This document shows, piece by piece, positions 39,935-49,378 of a DNA stretch of 64,000 bases (position 1 is the stretch's first letter; the number at the start of each line of letters is the position of its first letter). Position numbers and translations under genes: made by a program. The stretch is from positions 1 through 64,000 of the forward strand of contig JAHHUH010000006.1 in the NCBI GenBank assembly GCA_020024105.1, written 5' to 3'. The notes beneath the pieces are model-generated. The model did not search any database and was not told where the DNA came from. It worked only from the letters and a program-made list of their open reading frames with translations. Source of the DNA: Phascolarctobacterium sp. (lineage in GTDB: Bacteria; Bacillota; Negativicutes; Acidaminococcales; Acidaminococcaceae).

Positions 39935-40162
39935 TCAGATAATCTCCACAATAACTTTTACGTTTTCGCGGGTTGCAACTGCTTTCATAACTGTTCTGAT
40001 TGCTTTCGCAATACGGCCCTGTTTTCCAATAACTTTACCCATATCCTCAGAAGCAACATGGAGGCGAAGTACCGTTGTTGTACCGGTAGTTTCCTCCTCC
40101 ACGACTACTGCAGACGGATTACTTACAAGAGACTTGGCCATTACTTCTACCAATTCCTTCAT
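39935..40162 (-). CDS. khpA: KH-domain RNA-binding protein KhpA
   Basis: A 75-residue single KH-domain protein. The GxxG loop reads VIGKQGRIAKAIRTV. KhpA works with KhpB/Jag in RNA binding and cell-size control in Gram-positive bacteria. Start ATG at 40162; GAGAGG lies upstream, and a longer frame would need a GTG. It follows rpsP by 19 bases. Confidence 0.92.
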   Translation of the reverse strand: MKELVEVMAKSLVSNPSAVVVEEETTGTTTVLRLHVASEDMGKVIGKQGRIAKAIRTVMKAVATRENVKVIVEII

Positions 40163-40181
40163 GTAAATCACGCCTCTCTAA

Positions 40182-40451
40182 TTATTTTGCTTTAGATTCA
40201 GCATATTGTTTCATGATGCCGTTTTTGCTGAACAGAGTTCTTACGGTATCAGTAGGTTGTGCACCTTTGTTCATCCAATCAACTGCTTTTTCAGCGTCGA
40301 TTTTCAGGTTAACCGGTTGAGTGGTGGAGTCATAGTAGCCAATGCTTTCAATGATTCTGCCATCACGAGGAGAACGGGAGTCAGCAACAACAATACGATA
40401 GAAAGGAGCTTTTTTAGCGCCCATACGTTTCAAACGAATTTTAACTGCCAT
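40182..40451 (-). CDS. rpsP: 30S ribosomal protein S16
   Basis: Ribosomal protein S16, 89 residues, with AVKIRLKRMGAKKAPFYRIV and RDGRIIESIGYYD. The ATG at 40451 has AAGGAGGTG upstream; an upstream GTG lies in the ribosome binding site itself and is rejected. Follows ffh in the operon. Confidence 0.97.
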   Translation of the reverse strand: MAVKIRLKRMGAKKAPFYRIVVADSRSPRDGRIIESIGYYDSTTQPVNLKIDAEKAVDWMNKGAQPTDTVRTLFSKNGIMKQYAESKAK

Positions 40452-40500
40452 GTGGATTTTCACCTCCTTAATTTAATATCTCACATTTAGATTTCATGTA

Positions 40501-41847
40501 TTAATGCATAAAGGGGAGTTTAAATCCACCTTTAGAAGCAAACTTAGCCATACCTTGCATTTTCTTCATCATTTTCTTGCTCTCTGCAAAGTTCTTTAAG
40601 AGCTTGTTGACATCCTGGACGCGCATACCACAACCCATAGCGATACGTTTACGACGGCTGCCATTAATTATATCCGGATTGCGACGCTCCTTAGGAGTCA
40701 TGGAACGGATAATCGCTTCAATGCGGTCAAATTCCTTTTCATCCACATTAGCTTCCTTCAGCTTCTGGCTGATGCCGCCCATGCCGGGAATCAGACCCAA
40801 GATGGTATCCAGGGAACCTAATTTCTTCACCTGCTGCATCTGCTCCAGGAATTGTTCCAGAGTGAATTCATCCTTACGCAGCTTCTTTTCCATTTCCAGA
40901 GCTTTAGCCAGGTCCGTGGTAGACTGAATTTTTTCTACCAGGGTCAGGATATCGCCCATACCCAGGATACGGGAAGCCATACGGTCGGGATGGAAGGGCT
41001 CCAAAGCCTCCAGCTTTTCACCCAAGCCGATTAATTTTACCGGCTTACCGGTAACTGCCTTAACGGAAAGGACTGCACCACCGCGGGCGTCACCATCTAA
41101 TTTGGTAACGATTAAGCCGTCAATGCCCAGCTCCGTATTAAAGCTTTCAGCAACGGTTACGGCATCCTGACCGGTCATAGCGTCAACGACCAGCAAAATT
41201 TCGTGGGGATGAACTGTGCCTTTAATATTGCGCAATTCCTCCATCAGCTCTTCATTAATATGCAAACGACCTGCGGTATCGATAATGATCGTATCACAAG
41301 CCAGGGATGCTGCCTTAGCAACTGCCTTTTCGGCAATCTCTACCGGGGATACCTTATCACCCAGGGAGAAGACGGGAACATTAATCTGTTCACCTAAAAC
41401 CTGCAGCTGGGTAATTGCTGCGGGACGGTATACGTCGCCTGCAACCAGGAGCGGTTTTTTATTTTTGCGCTTCAGATGCATGGCCAGCTTACCAGCGGTG
41501 GTAGTTTTACCAGCACCCTGGAGACCAACCAGCATAATAATAGTGGGCGGCTTTGGGCTGACGGTCAGCTTACTCTGAGTACCGCCCAGCAGCTGGATTA
41601 ATTCGTCATTGACGATTTTGATAATCTGCTGGTGAGCGCTCAGGTTTTGGGTAACCTCCGCACCTAAAGCTCTTTCCTTCACCTTAGCGACAAAGTCTTT
41701 AACAACCTTAAAGTTTACGTCCGCCTCTAACAGGGCCATGCGTACCTCACGCAGGGGCGCCTTCAAATCCTCTTCAGTGATTTTACCGGTGCCACGGAAC
41801 ATTTTAAGAGCATTTTGTAATCTTTCAGATAAATTTTCAAAAGCCAT
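40501..41847 (-). CDS. ffh: Signal recognition particle protein Ffh
   Basis: SRP54 GTPase that binds signal sequences with 4.5S/6S-like SRP RNA and delivers ribosomes to FtsY; 448 residues. N domain (1-90), G domain with GLQGAGKTTTAGKLA, DTAGRLHINEELM, TKLDGDARGGA, and a C-terminal M domain with the SRP-RNA-binding RIAMGCGMRVQDVNKLLKNF and a methionine-rich tail (KKMMKKMQGMAKF). It starts eight bases after the ylxM stop. SRP RNA is not in the window. Confidence 0.97.
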   Translation of the reverse strand: MAFENLSERLQNALKMFRGTGKITEEDLKAPLREVRMALLEADVNFKVVKDFVAKVKERALGAEVTQNLSAHQQIIKIVNDELIQLLGGTQSKLTVSPKPPTIIMLVGLQGAGKTTTAGKLAMHLKRKNKKPLLVAGDVYRPAAITQLQVLGEQINVPVFSLGDKVSPVEIAEKAVAKAASLACDTIIIDTAGRLHINEELMEELRNIKGTVHPHEILLVVDAMTGQDAVTVAESFNTELGIDGLIVTKLDGDARGGAVLSVKAVTGKPVKLIGLGEKLEALEPFHPDRMASRILGMGDILTLVEKIQSTTDLAKALEMEKKLRKDEFTLEQFLEQMQQVKKLGSLDTILGLIPGMGGISQKLKEANVDEKEFDRIEAIIRSMTPKERRNPDIINGSRRKRIAMGCGMRVQDVNKLLKNFAESKKMMKKMQGMAKFASKGGFKLPFMH

Positions 41848-41855
41848 GTTCTACC

Positions 41856-42203
41856 TTACCTACCTTCGCCACACATCTCATTCAGGATGCTGATGGCTTG
41901 CTCTTTTTGTGACGGCTCAGCCGTCAACAACTGTATTACAGAACGCAAGCGTTCCTTATCTCTTGTGTCACGAGCCAGAAGGCCCAATTTCTTTTCGTTG
42001 CGTTCCAGAGTCTGTTCCACTCTTTTCAGCAGGTCATGGACAGCCTGACGGGAAACTTCCATTTCCTCAGCTATCTCAGTCAGGGACAGATCATCATAAA
42101 AGTAAAACCTTAAGCACTGCTGCTGTTTTTCAGTTAACAGGCCGCCGTACATATCAAAAAGACGTCCTAAACGCATTCTCTGCTCAAAATCCTGTTCTAA
42201 CAA
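41856..42203 (-). CDS. ylxM: YlxM-family HTH protein
   Basis: A 115-residue sigma-region-4-like helix-turn-helix protein always linked to ffh, thought to modulate SRP. HTH: LTEKQQQCLRFYFYDDLSLT and EIAEEMEVSRQAVHDLLKRV. The longest open frame starts on a TTG that is actually the -35 box of the operon promoter, so the start must be inside; the TTG at 42203, with GAAGGAAATGG eight bases upstream, gives the family length. First gene of the ylxM-ffh-rpsP-khpA-ylqD-rimM-trmD-SPOUT operon. Confidence 0.87.
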   Translation of the reverse strand: MLEQDFEQRMRLGRLFDMYGGLLTEKQQQCLRFYFYDDLSLTEIAEEMEVSRQAVHDLLKRVEQTLERNEKKLGLLARDTRDKERLRSVIQLLTAEPSQKEQAISILNEMCGEGR

Positions 42204-42240
42204 TGTTCCATTTCCTTCATTCAAAATATCTGACTTTGAT

Positions 42241-42269
42241 AGTATACTAGATACGCAAAATGTTGTCAA
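42241..42269 (-). promoter_or_regulatory. Promoter of the ylxM-ffh-rpsP-trmD operon
   Basis: TTGACA (42264-42269), 17-base spacer, TATACT (42241-42246), about 30 bases after the ftsY stop, so the SRP/ribosomal block can be expressed separately from smc-ftsY. Confidence 0.85.
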
Positions 42270-42309
42270 GTATTTTTACTTGTCAGTCTTAAATAATTTT
42301 GCGGTCAGC

Positions 42310-43227
42310 TTATTTGTCAGTATCAAATAAGGCTTCTACAAATTTATCGGGCTCAAAGGGACGGAAGTCCATAATTCCTTCGCCTACGCCAATCCATTTT
42401 ACGGGCAGGCCCAGCTCCTCCTTAATGGCGATAACCACGCCACCCTTGGCGGTGCCGTCCAGCTTGGTCAGGACTACGCCGGTAACATTGGCGGTTTCCA
42501 TAAAGACCTTGGCCTGGTTGATGGCATTCTGACCGGTGGTTGCATCCAGAACCAGAAAGGTTTCGTGGGGAGCCTCCGGAATTTCCCTCTTGATGATGCG
42601 GTGGATTTTTTCCAGCTCGTTCATCAGATTACTCTTATTGTGCAGACGACCTGCGGTATCAATGAAGAGGATATCCGCCTTACGGGCAATGGCAGCCTTC
42701 ACGGCATCAAATACGACGGCAGCTGGGTCCGCACCCTCGGCATGACGGATAACGTCGCAGTTAGCACGCTCGCCCCAGATCTGCAGCTGCTCGGAGGCAG
42801 CAGCTCTGAATGTATCACCGGCAGCCAGCACGACCTTATAGTTGAAGAGGGTAAAATAATTAGCTAATTTACCGATGGTGGTGGTCTTGCCCACGCCATT
42901 GACACCTACTACCAGGATAACCGTAGGCTTCGCACCGATACGGGTACGCTGGCCACTGTCAGCCAGCATTTCGGAGAGGTATTTTTTCAGGAAGGGCATA
43001 ACCTCCTCGGTGCCCTTGATTTCATTCTTCTTCGCTGCCTGACGTACAGCCGTAATCAGCTTTTCGGTGGTCTTGACACCTACGTCGGCGGAAATGAGGA
43101 TCATCTCTAATTCTTCCAGAAAGTCCTCGTCAATTTTGGTGGAAAAGCTGACCAGCTCCTGGATTCTGTCGGTAAAATTCTTTCTCGTTTTACTCAGGCC
43201 TGCTTTTAATTTGTCAAAAAATCCCAT
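42310..43227 (-). CDS. ftsY: SRP receptor FtsY
   Basis: Membrane-associated SRP receptor GTPase, 305 residues, the short NG-only form without an acidic A domain, usual in Gram-positives. G1 GVNGVGKTTTIGKLA, DTAGRLHNKSNLM, LTKLDGTAKGGV and GVGEGIMDFRPF. It starts five bases after the smc stop region and is coupled to it. Confidence 0.96.
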   Translation of the reverse strand: MGFFDKLKAGLSKTRKNFTDRIQELVSFSTKIDEDFLEELEMILISADVGVKTTEKLITAVRQAAKKNEIKGTEEVMPFLKKYLSEMLADSGQRTRIGAKPTVILVVGVNGVGKTTTIGKLANYFTLFNYKVVLAAGDTFRAAASEQLQIWGERANCDVIRHAEGADPAAVVFDAVKAAIARKADILFIDTAGRLHNKSNLMNELEKIHRIIKREIPEAPHETFLVLDATTGQNAINQAKVFMETANVTGVVLTKLDGTAKGGVVIAIKEELGLPVKWIGVGEGIMDFRPFEPDKFVEALFDTDK

Positions 43228-43232
43228 AATCC

Positions 43233-46200
43233 TTACTCCTTTGTACTAATCTTTACTGAAAGTAATTTGGAGACACCCGATTCCTCCATGGTAATACCGT
43301 ACATGGTATCAGCACATTCCATGGTGCCCTTGCGGTGGGTAATGATGATGAACTGGGTATCACGAGCATAATCTCGTAAAAAATTAGAAAATCTTACTAT
43401 ATTAGCATCATCCAGGGCCGCATCAATCTCATCCAGAATGCAGAATGGTGCCGGCTGATAGCTGAGCAGCGCAAACAGCAGTGCAATAACCGTCAGGGCT
43501 CTTTCGCCACCGGACATCAGATAAAGGCTCTGCAGCTTCTTACCCGGAGGCTGCACCTCGATATTGATACCTGAATGTAATATATCCTCAGGATCAGCCA
43601 GCTTCAGCACCGCCGTACCACCACCGAAAAGCTTCTGATAGCAGCCGGCAAAATAGCCGTTAATCTGCTGAAAGGCTTCCTTAAATTTCTTTGTCATGCC
43701 TGTGTTGATCTGGCCGATAACGGTCTCCAGATTCTCCTTAGCCCGGCACAGGTCATCGTACTGCTGGTTCAGAAATTCGCTTCGCTCCTTGACAGCCTGA
43801 TATTCCTCCAGGGCCGCCGGATTAACCGGGCCCAGAACCGTAATTTCCTGCTGCAGCTGCTTTTCCCGCCGCTGTAATGCCGGAGCGTCAAGGTCCAGCA
43901 GCTCCTCGGCTGCCGCTTCCTCCTCCGTCAGCTGGTACACACTGGTCAGCTGCTCTCTGGCATGGTCATAGTCGCTATTCTGACGGGAAAGTTCCAAATC
44001 CACATTACGGACCCGGCCCTCACTGAGGCTACTGCTATGCCGAGCCTCCTGTACGGCCTCCTCCGCCTGCTGCAGCTCCTCCTGCAGGCCGGACTTCTGC
44101 TCCAGATAGCGCTGTCGTCCACCTACGGTCTGCTGCAGCTGGGCCAGCTGGCGTTCCAGCTCCTGCCGTCCCTGCAACTGCTCCTCATCGCACTGCTGCA
44201 GCTCCTGTACCAGATGGGCAGCCTCCTCCTGATTGGCAGTAAGCTCCTTCCGCAGACGGAGATTTTCTTCATCCAGATTGCGGATGCTGTCACTGACATA
44301 GCCGGTTTTGGCAGCGGAGGTTTCCTGCTCCAGCTGAGCATCCCGCAGCTGATTAGCGACTGCGGCCAGCTTGGAATTTTCCTGGGCTACCCGCTGCTTG
44401 AGCTGCTGGAGTGCTTCCTTAGCCGCCACATCCTGGCTTTCCCGCTGCTGCAGCTGTTCACGCAGAGCCTTGACCTCATCCCGCTGGGCCAGATAGGCCT
44501 GAGCCAGCTCAGTGCGCTTATTCAACAGCTCCTCCAGCTGGGCTCCGGCTGCCAGCTGCTCCTTATGCAGATGGTCCGCCTTGATCAGCAGGCTATTAGC
44601 CAGCAGCTTCTTCTGCTGTACCTGCTCCACGGTCTGCTGCAGCTTTTGCGTCAGACGGCTCTGGTCCGCCTCCACGGCCTCCACCTGCTCCTGCAGGCTG
44701 AGCAGCTTGCCATGCCATTCCTCCGCCTGGGCGACAGCTTGGTCGATTTCCCGCTGTCGGCTTAAATAGCCCTCCTTCTGACGTCGGCTGCCGCCGGTCA
44801 GGCTACCACCGGCCTTCAGCAGCTCGCCCTCCAGGGTAACCAGGTTAAATTTATACTTGGCCCGCTTGGCTACGGCCAGGGCCACATCCATATCCTCCAC
44901 AATGAGGATATGTCCCAGTAAAAAGCTGATGGCGTTGGCCAGACGGGGCTCATAGCTGACCAGGTCCACAGCCCAGCCACATACGCCGGGCTCCTTGGCC
45001 AGCTGCTGCTCCACTTCGCTCAGCTGACGGGGACGGACTATATCTAGGGGCAGGAAGGTAGCCCGTCCTAATTTATGCTGCTTCAGATAATTGATGGCAG
45101 CTTTGGCTGTCGCCGCATCCTCCGTAAGCAGATTCTGCGCACCACCGCCCAAAGCTACCTCCATAGCCGTTACATACAGGGGGTCCATGCTCAGCAGCTC
45201 CGCTGCCACACCGATAATCCGGGGTCGCCAGGACTCCCTGCTGGTCAGGATGCTCCTGGTACCATGGTCAAAGCCCTCGTAGGCCTGCTGCAGCTTCCGC
45301 AGGGATTCCTCCCTGGTTGTCGCTGTGGTCAGCTGGGCCTGATACTGGAGCTGTTTAGCGTGGAGGCTCTTCAGCTCCTCCTCCGTCTGATTCAGCTGGC
45401 GCTGCAGCTCTGCTAATTCGTCAGCCAGGCGCTGCCCCTCATGGTCATTACGGGCTTTTTCCCCCAGCACCTGCTGGTAGTCCTGCTCCCGTTGGGCCTG
45501 CTCGGTCTCCTGCTCCTGCAGCTGCTGCTTCAGCTCCTCCCGCTGGCGGACCCGCTCCTCCTGCAGCCTTTCCAGGCCTTGCAGGCTATTGCGCAGCTCC
45601 AGCAGCTTTTGTAAATCTGTAAAGAAGCTGGCCTGTAGGGTGGAGTTTTCCTCCTGCACCTGGTGCAGCACCGCCTCCTGGGCCGTCTTGGCCTCAGCCA
45701 GCTGCCTAGCCTTAATTTCTGCGGCCAGACGCTGCTTGTCCAAGGTGTCGAATTCGACTACCAGCTCCTGCAGCTTCGCCTCCAGTCCCTGGGACTGCTC
45801 CTCCAGCTTGCCATTCTGCTTGGTCAGGCGCTCCTGGGCCTTCCGGTTCTGCTGCTTTCTCTCCTCCAAGACGGCCTGGCTGCCCCGCAACTTTTCAATG
45901 GCGGTTTCCTGGTCGCGGATTTCGTCCTGCAGCTTGCTGTAGCCCTCGCCCAGCTGGTCCAGCTGAAGCTGGATGGCACTGGCCTGGGCTTCCTTTTGGC
46001 TAAGCTGGACCAGCTCCTGGGAATAGGCCGCCTCCAGCTCTGCCTTCTGGGCCAGCAGTCGGCTTCTGACCTGTTCCATGCCCTGCAGCTTCTGCATCAG
46101 GCTGGTCAGGGTGCACTGGCGCAGCTCCTGCTGCAGCTCATTGTGACGCAGCGTTTTGGCTGCTGCCTCCTGCAGGGGCTCCACCTGCTTATCCACTTCT

Positions 46201-46787
46201 ATTTTAATATCATTAATACGGGTTAAATTATTTCCCGTGTCCTCCAGACGACGGAGAGCTTCCTTCTTCCGTAGACGGTATTTGGCAATGCCTGCGGCCT
46301 CCTCAAAAATCATTCTTCTGTCCTCGGGACGACTATTGAGGATTTCATCAATTTTATTTTGACCGATGATGGACATGGAGCCCTTACCCAGGCCCGTGTC
46401 GGCCATCAGGTCCACAATATCCTTCAAGCGGCAATTTTTCCTGTTAATGGCATATTCACTTTCGCCACTGCGGAAAATGCGCCTGGTCAGACTAACCTCG
46501 GTAAAATCAAGGGGCAGGCTCTGGTCCTGGTTATCAAAGATAAGGGTTACCTCAGCCACACCCAGGGCCCGGCGCTTGCTGCTGCCGGAAAAGATAACGT
46601 CCTCCATCTTGCTTCCACGTAGGTATTTGGCGCTCTGCTCGCCCAAAACCCAGCGGATAGCGTCAGAGACATTGCTTTTGCCGGAGCCGTTGGGCCCGAC
46701 AATGGCCGTAATGCCACGATCAAAGGTTAATTCAGTTTTATCGGCAAAGGATTTAAAGCCGTAGGTCGTAAAAGACTTTAAGCGCAC
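43233..46787 (-). CDS. smc: Chromosome segregation SMC protein
   Basis: Condensin ATPase that compacts and segregates the chromosome; 1184 residues, standard length. N-terminal ATPase half with Walker A GPNGSGKSNVSDAIRWVLGE, coiled coil to about residue 500, hinge at about 510-660 (GFDHGTRSILTSRESWRPRI start, VTAMEVALGGGAQNL), second coiled coil, and C-terminal half with LMSGGERALTVIALLFA and FCILDEIDAALDD. The coiled coils are unusually glutamine-rich. It follows a radical-SAM gene by 28 bases; rnc, common in this place, is absent. ScpA/ScpB are not in the window. Confidence 0.97.
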   Translation of the reverse strand: MRLKSFTTYGFKSFADKTELTFDRGITAIVGPNGSGKSNVSDAIRWVLGEQSAKYLRGSKMEDVIFSGSSKRRALGVAEVTLIFDNQDQSLPLDFTEVSLTRRIFRSGESEYAINRKNCRLKDIVDLMADTGLGKGSMSIIGQNKIDEILNSRPEDRRMIFEEAAGIAKYRLRKKEALRRLEDTGNNLTRINDIKIEVDKQVEPLQEAAAKTLRHNELQQELRQCTLTSLMQKLQGMEQVRSRLLAQKAELEAAYSQELVQLSQKEAQASAIQLQLDQLGEGYSKLQDEIRDQETAIEKLRGSQAVLEERKQQNRKAQERLTKQNGKLEEQSQGLEAKLQELVVEFDTLDKQRLAAEIKARQLAEAKTAQEAVLHQVQEENSTLQASFFTDLQKLLELRNSLQGLERLQEERVRQREELKQQLQEQETEQAQREQDYQQVLGEKARNDHEGQRLADELAELQRQLNQTEEELKSLHAKQLQYQAQLTTATTREESLRKLQQAYEGFDHGTRSILTSRESWRPRIIGVAAELLSMDPLYVTAMEVALGGGAQNLLTEDAATAKAAINYLKQHKLGRATFLPLDIVRPRQLSEVEQQLAKEPGVCGWAVDLVSYEPRLANAISFLLGHILIVEDMDVALAVAKRAKYKFNLVTLEGELLKAGGSLTGGSRRQKEGYLSRQREIDQAVAQAEEWHGKLLSLQEQVEAVEADQSRLTQKLQQTVEQVQQKKLLANSLLIKADHLHKEQLAAGAQLEELLNKRTELAQAYLAQRDEVKALREQLQQRESQDVAAKEALQQLKQRVAQENSKLAAVANQLRDAQLEQETSAAKTGYVSDSIRNLDEENLRLRKELTANQEEAAHLVQELQQCDEEQLQGRQELERQLAQLQQTVGGRQRYLEQKSGLQEELQQAEEAVQEARHSSSLSEGRVRNVDLELSRQNSDYDHAREQLTSVYQLTEEEAAAEELLDLDAPALQRREKQLQQEITVLGPVNPAALEEYQAVKERSEFLNQQYDDLCRAKENLETVIGQINTGMTKKFKEAFQQINGYFAGCYQKLFGGGTAVLKLADPEDILHSGINIEVQPPGKKLQSLYLMSGGERALTVIALLFALLSYQPAPFCILDEIDAALDDANIVRFSNFLRDYARDTQFIIITHRKGTMECADTMYGITMEESGVSKLLSVKISTKE

Positions 46788-46815
46788 TCATATCACCTAT
46801 TTCTATCCATATATC

Positions 46816-47835
46816 TTACATCACGGCATTTCTGGGCAGGCGCAGCACCTGCAGCTTCTCCACCAACGCCTGCTTGACCACGGGCCGGCTGCCGAGCAGC
46901 TGCTCCCAATATTCCACATTGGCGCTTTTCTGTCCCCTGACCTTGGATAAAAGTCGGGGTGGGCACAGCACCGTCAGCACCTCATCTGCCGCTAGCTGCC
47001 TGCTGAGCTCCACCAGACGGGGAGTCAGCTCCTCCCTGAGAACCCTGGCCTTGACTAGCTCTCCCATGGCGGGGTGAAAGGGTCCGGCAATAATATTACC
47101 TGCCGCACACAGCTCCTCGTCAGGCTGAAGCCCGATTCGGATTACCCTTATTCCAGCCTGTGTCAGCTCTGCATACATATAGGCCGCCTGGCCCACTGCC
47201 TCCTCCAGGGTTAAAGGAATAAATTCTCCCCGACGGTAGCTCTGCTCCAGAGGCGTCCCCTTAATAACCAACAGGGGATAAATTCGGGCCAGCTCCGGCC
47301 GGAGTGCCACCACCTGGGCCACCGTTGCCTCCATGCTGGTACGCGTCTGCCTAGGCAGGCCCACCATAAGCTGGAGGCCCACCTGGAAGCCATACTCCCG
47401 CAGCAGCTGTACAGCACGAGCTACCTGCTCCGCCGTATGCCCCCGCTCCGCCGCCTCCAGAACGACATTGTCCAGGGACTGGACTCCTAATTCCACCAGC
47501 CTTACCCCGTGCCGCTGTAAAAGCTGGAGCACCTGAGGCTGGATATAATCCGGACGGGTGGAAAGCCGGACGGAGCCGATAACGCCCTGGGCCAGCAGCT
47601 CATCCGTCAAGCCTAAAAGCTCCTCCTGCAGAGCTAAATCCAGACCGGTAAAGGAGCCGCCATAAAAGGCCGCCTCATTCTCCAGGCTGGGACTAACCCA
47701 CTGGAGCCAGCGCTCCAGCTGCCGCCTTGCCTCCACCACGGCCGCTGACTTCTGGCCGCTGATGGTCTTCTGGTTACAAAAGACGCATTGATGGGGACAG
47801 CCGGCGTGGGGTATAAAAATCGGTATAATGGCCAT
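46816..47835 (-). CDS. Elp3-like radical SAM protein
   Basis: A 339-residue radical SAM protein. The 4Fe-4S motif CPHQCVFCN (Cys13, Cys17, Cys20) follows IPIFIPHAG at the very N-terminus; FYGGSFTGL and LGVQSLDNVVL are typical of the Elp3/YhcC-like group. It lacks an acetyltransferase domain. Homologues commonly stand just before smc in Clostridia and Negativicutes. The reaction is not known; tRNA or cofactor modification is possible. It starts three bases after the HAD gene stop and is in the same operon. Confidence 0.88.
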   Translation of the reverse strand: MAIIPIFIPHAGCPHQCVFCNQKTISGQKSAAVVEARRQLERWLQWVSPSLENEAAFYGGSFTGLDLALQEELLGLTDELLAQGVIGSVRLSTRPDYIQPQVLQLLQRHGVRLVELGVQSLDNVVLEAAERGHTAEQVARAVQLLREYGFQVGLQLMVGLPRQTRTSMEATVAQVVALRPELARIYPLLVIKGTPLEQSYRRGEFIPLTLEEAVGQAAYMYAELTQAGIRVIRIGLQPDEELCAAGNIIAGPFHPAMGELVKARVLREELTPRLVELSRQLAADEVLTVLCPPRLLSKVRGQKSANVEYWEQLLGSRPVVKQALVEKLQVLRLPRNAVM

Positions 47836-47838
47836 GGC

Positions 47839-48657
47839 CTATTCCTCGGGCACCTGTACCTGCTGGGTCAGGATCTGCTCAATGACCAAGGCCACGCCAT
47901 CCTCATCATTGCTGGCGGTAATAATCTTGGCACAGTCCTTAACCTTATCCTTGGCATTACCAATGGCTACGCCCAGACCGGCATTGGCAATCATCTTCAT
48001 ATCGTTATTAGAATCGCCGATACACATAATCTCCTCCGGCTTAATGCCGTATTGGGCTGCTACGGCCTTGACCGCATCCCATTTATTGATACCGGGCTCC
48101 ATCAGCTCCAGGAAGTTATCCTTGGAGCTGGTAATGTCAATCTTATCACCAAATTTTTCCTCAAATTCCTGCCACATTTCTTCAAAGTGGCCCTCCTCGC
48201 TAATAGCCAGCAGCTTATAGGGAGCTTCCTTAATATTAAAGGCCTCATCACCGGCAATGCGGATTTTGATGCCGGAAATCTTCTCGTACATCTCCGTCCA
48301 GTAGCCCTTTTCTGCTACCAGGATTTCGTCCCCCACATAAACCTGCACATAGCGGTGGTTAGCCTTGCAATAATCCAAAATTTCCTTAGCGGTATCATAA
48401 TTCAGACGGTTTTCATATAAAACCCTACCGCTGATATTTTCCTTGACCAGAGCACCATTATAGGTAACCAGGGGTACGTCCAGGCCTAGGCGCTCCGCAA
48501 ATTTTACAGCAGAAATATACATTCTGCCCGTAGCAATCAAAAAGATGATACCCTTTTCCAAAGCCGCTCTAATAACTGCCGCATTGCGGTCGGAAATCTG
48601 GGTATCACTATTCAACAGCGTATCATCCAGATCGCTGGCAATTAATTTGATTTCCAT
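47839..48657 (-). CDS. Cof-type HAD-IIB phosphatase
   Basis: A 272-residue cytoplasmic sugar-phosphate-type phosphatase of the Cof subfamily. Motif I SDLDDTLLNSD (Asp9, Asp11), motif II IATGRMY, and C-terminal MCIGDSNNDMKMIANAGLGVAIGNA (given as GDSNNDMKMI and GLGVAIGNA). The cap domain lies at about residues 85-190. Its ATG overlaps the last base of the upstream membrane gene. Substrate unknown. Confidence 0.9.
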   Translation of the reverse strand: MEIKLIASDLDDTLLNSDTQISDRNAAVIRAALEKGIIFLIATGRMYISAVKFAERLGLDVPLVTYNGALVKENISGRVLYENRLNYDTAKEILDYCKANHRYVQVYVGDEILVAEKGYWTEMYEKISGIKIRIAGDEAFNIKEAPYKLLAISEEGHFEEMWQEFEEKFGDKIDITSSKDNFLELMEPGINKWDAVKAVAAQYGIKPEEIMCIGDSNNDMKMIANAGLGVAIGNAKDKVKDCAKIITASNDEDGVALVIEQILTQQVQVPEE

Positions 48658-48995
48658 TACTTTCTCCTCTTCCTTAAGATATTACCAATACAGATGGCAA
48701 AAACTGCGTAGCCCAGAATAAAGACCCAGCCCCGCCAGGACTGCTCCAGCTGATAACCAGGCAGGAAGGCGCAAATTCCCTCCAGTCCCAGAAAGGCAGC
48801 TGCCAAAACCAGGGCTCTGCCGGTAAAATAGCTCAGATGCCGCCCCAGCTCATCTGCCAGGGTGACCACCAGTCCTACGATGAGGGCGCCCAGGACCAGT
48901 CCTCCAAGGGTGACTACCTGTAAAAAGCTGCCCTGATAATTAACTAGAAAAAAAACAACGCTCAGGGTGACCCACTGCGTACATAAAATATACAT
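48657..48995 (-). CDS. Small integral membrane protein of unknown function
   Basis: A 112-residue protein with about four hydrophobic helices, loops carrying DELGRHLSYFTGR and a basic end KRRK. I do not recognise a family. GGAGGAAG precedes the ATG, and its stop touches the HAD start, so it is the first gene of the operon leading to smc-ftsY. An extended -10 (TGATATAAT) lies upstream. Confidence 0.7.
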   Translation of the reverse strand: MYILCTQWVTLSVVFFLVNYQGSFLQVVTLGGLVLGALIVGLVVTLADELGRHLSYFTGRALVLAAAFLGLEGICAFLPGYQLEQSWRGWVFILGYAVFAICIGNILRKRRK

Positions 48996-49039
48996 TACTA
49001 ATCTTCCTCCATAATATATTATATCATAAAAAAGCTGTA

Positions 49040-49120
49040 CATTACCTTAATTTATGTTAAAATGTAGGCGGAGCGATTGCCCTAGGCAACGTACACAACA
49101 ATGAAAGGAGCTTTCTTTAG
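49040..49120 (+). promoter_or_regulatory. Promoter and leader of the yhdT-panF operon
   Basis: TAAAAT with extended -10 TGT near 49053-49061, then a leader with the small dyad TTGCC-CTA-GGCAA (about 49077-49089) before the ribosome binding site AAAGGAGC. The opposite strand carries the promoter of the smc operon in the same gap. Confidence 0.45.
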
Positions 49121-49378
49121 ATGAAAAGAAGCGACAAATTTCGCCAAGCTAATCGCGAGGCACTGGCTACTGTATGGGCAACCCTGGTAGTCATTATTTT
49201 TTGGTGGGTGGCCGGCTTTGGCCTAGCCGACGTAAACATCTCCTTCCTGCAGACTCCCCTTTGGGTTTGGGGCGGCTGCCTGGGTACATGGATTTTTGCA
49301 ATTCTTGTAACCCTCTTCCTGACAAAAAAGGTTTTTATTGATTTCGACTTAGACGAGGAGGAGCATGAGCATGAGTAA
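49121..49378 (+). CDS. YhdT-family small membrane protein
   Basis: An 85-residue protein of the YhdT/DUF997 family: two transmembrane helices (LVVIIFWWVAGFGL and WIFAILVTLFLTKK) and an acidic, histidine-ending tail DEEEHEHE. Such genes precede sodium/solute symporters of the PanF type and may form an accessory subunit. Its end overlaps the start of panF by 14 bases, so they are coupled. Start ATG after AAAGGAGC. Confidence 0.85.
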   Translation: MKRSDKFRQANREALATVWATLVVIIFWWVAGFGLADVNISFLQTPLWVWGGCLGTWIFAILVTLFLTKKVFIDFDLDEEEHEHE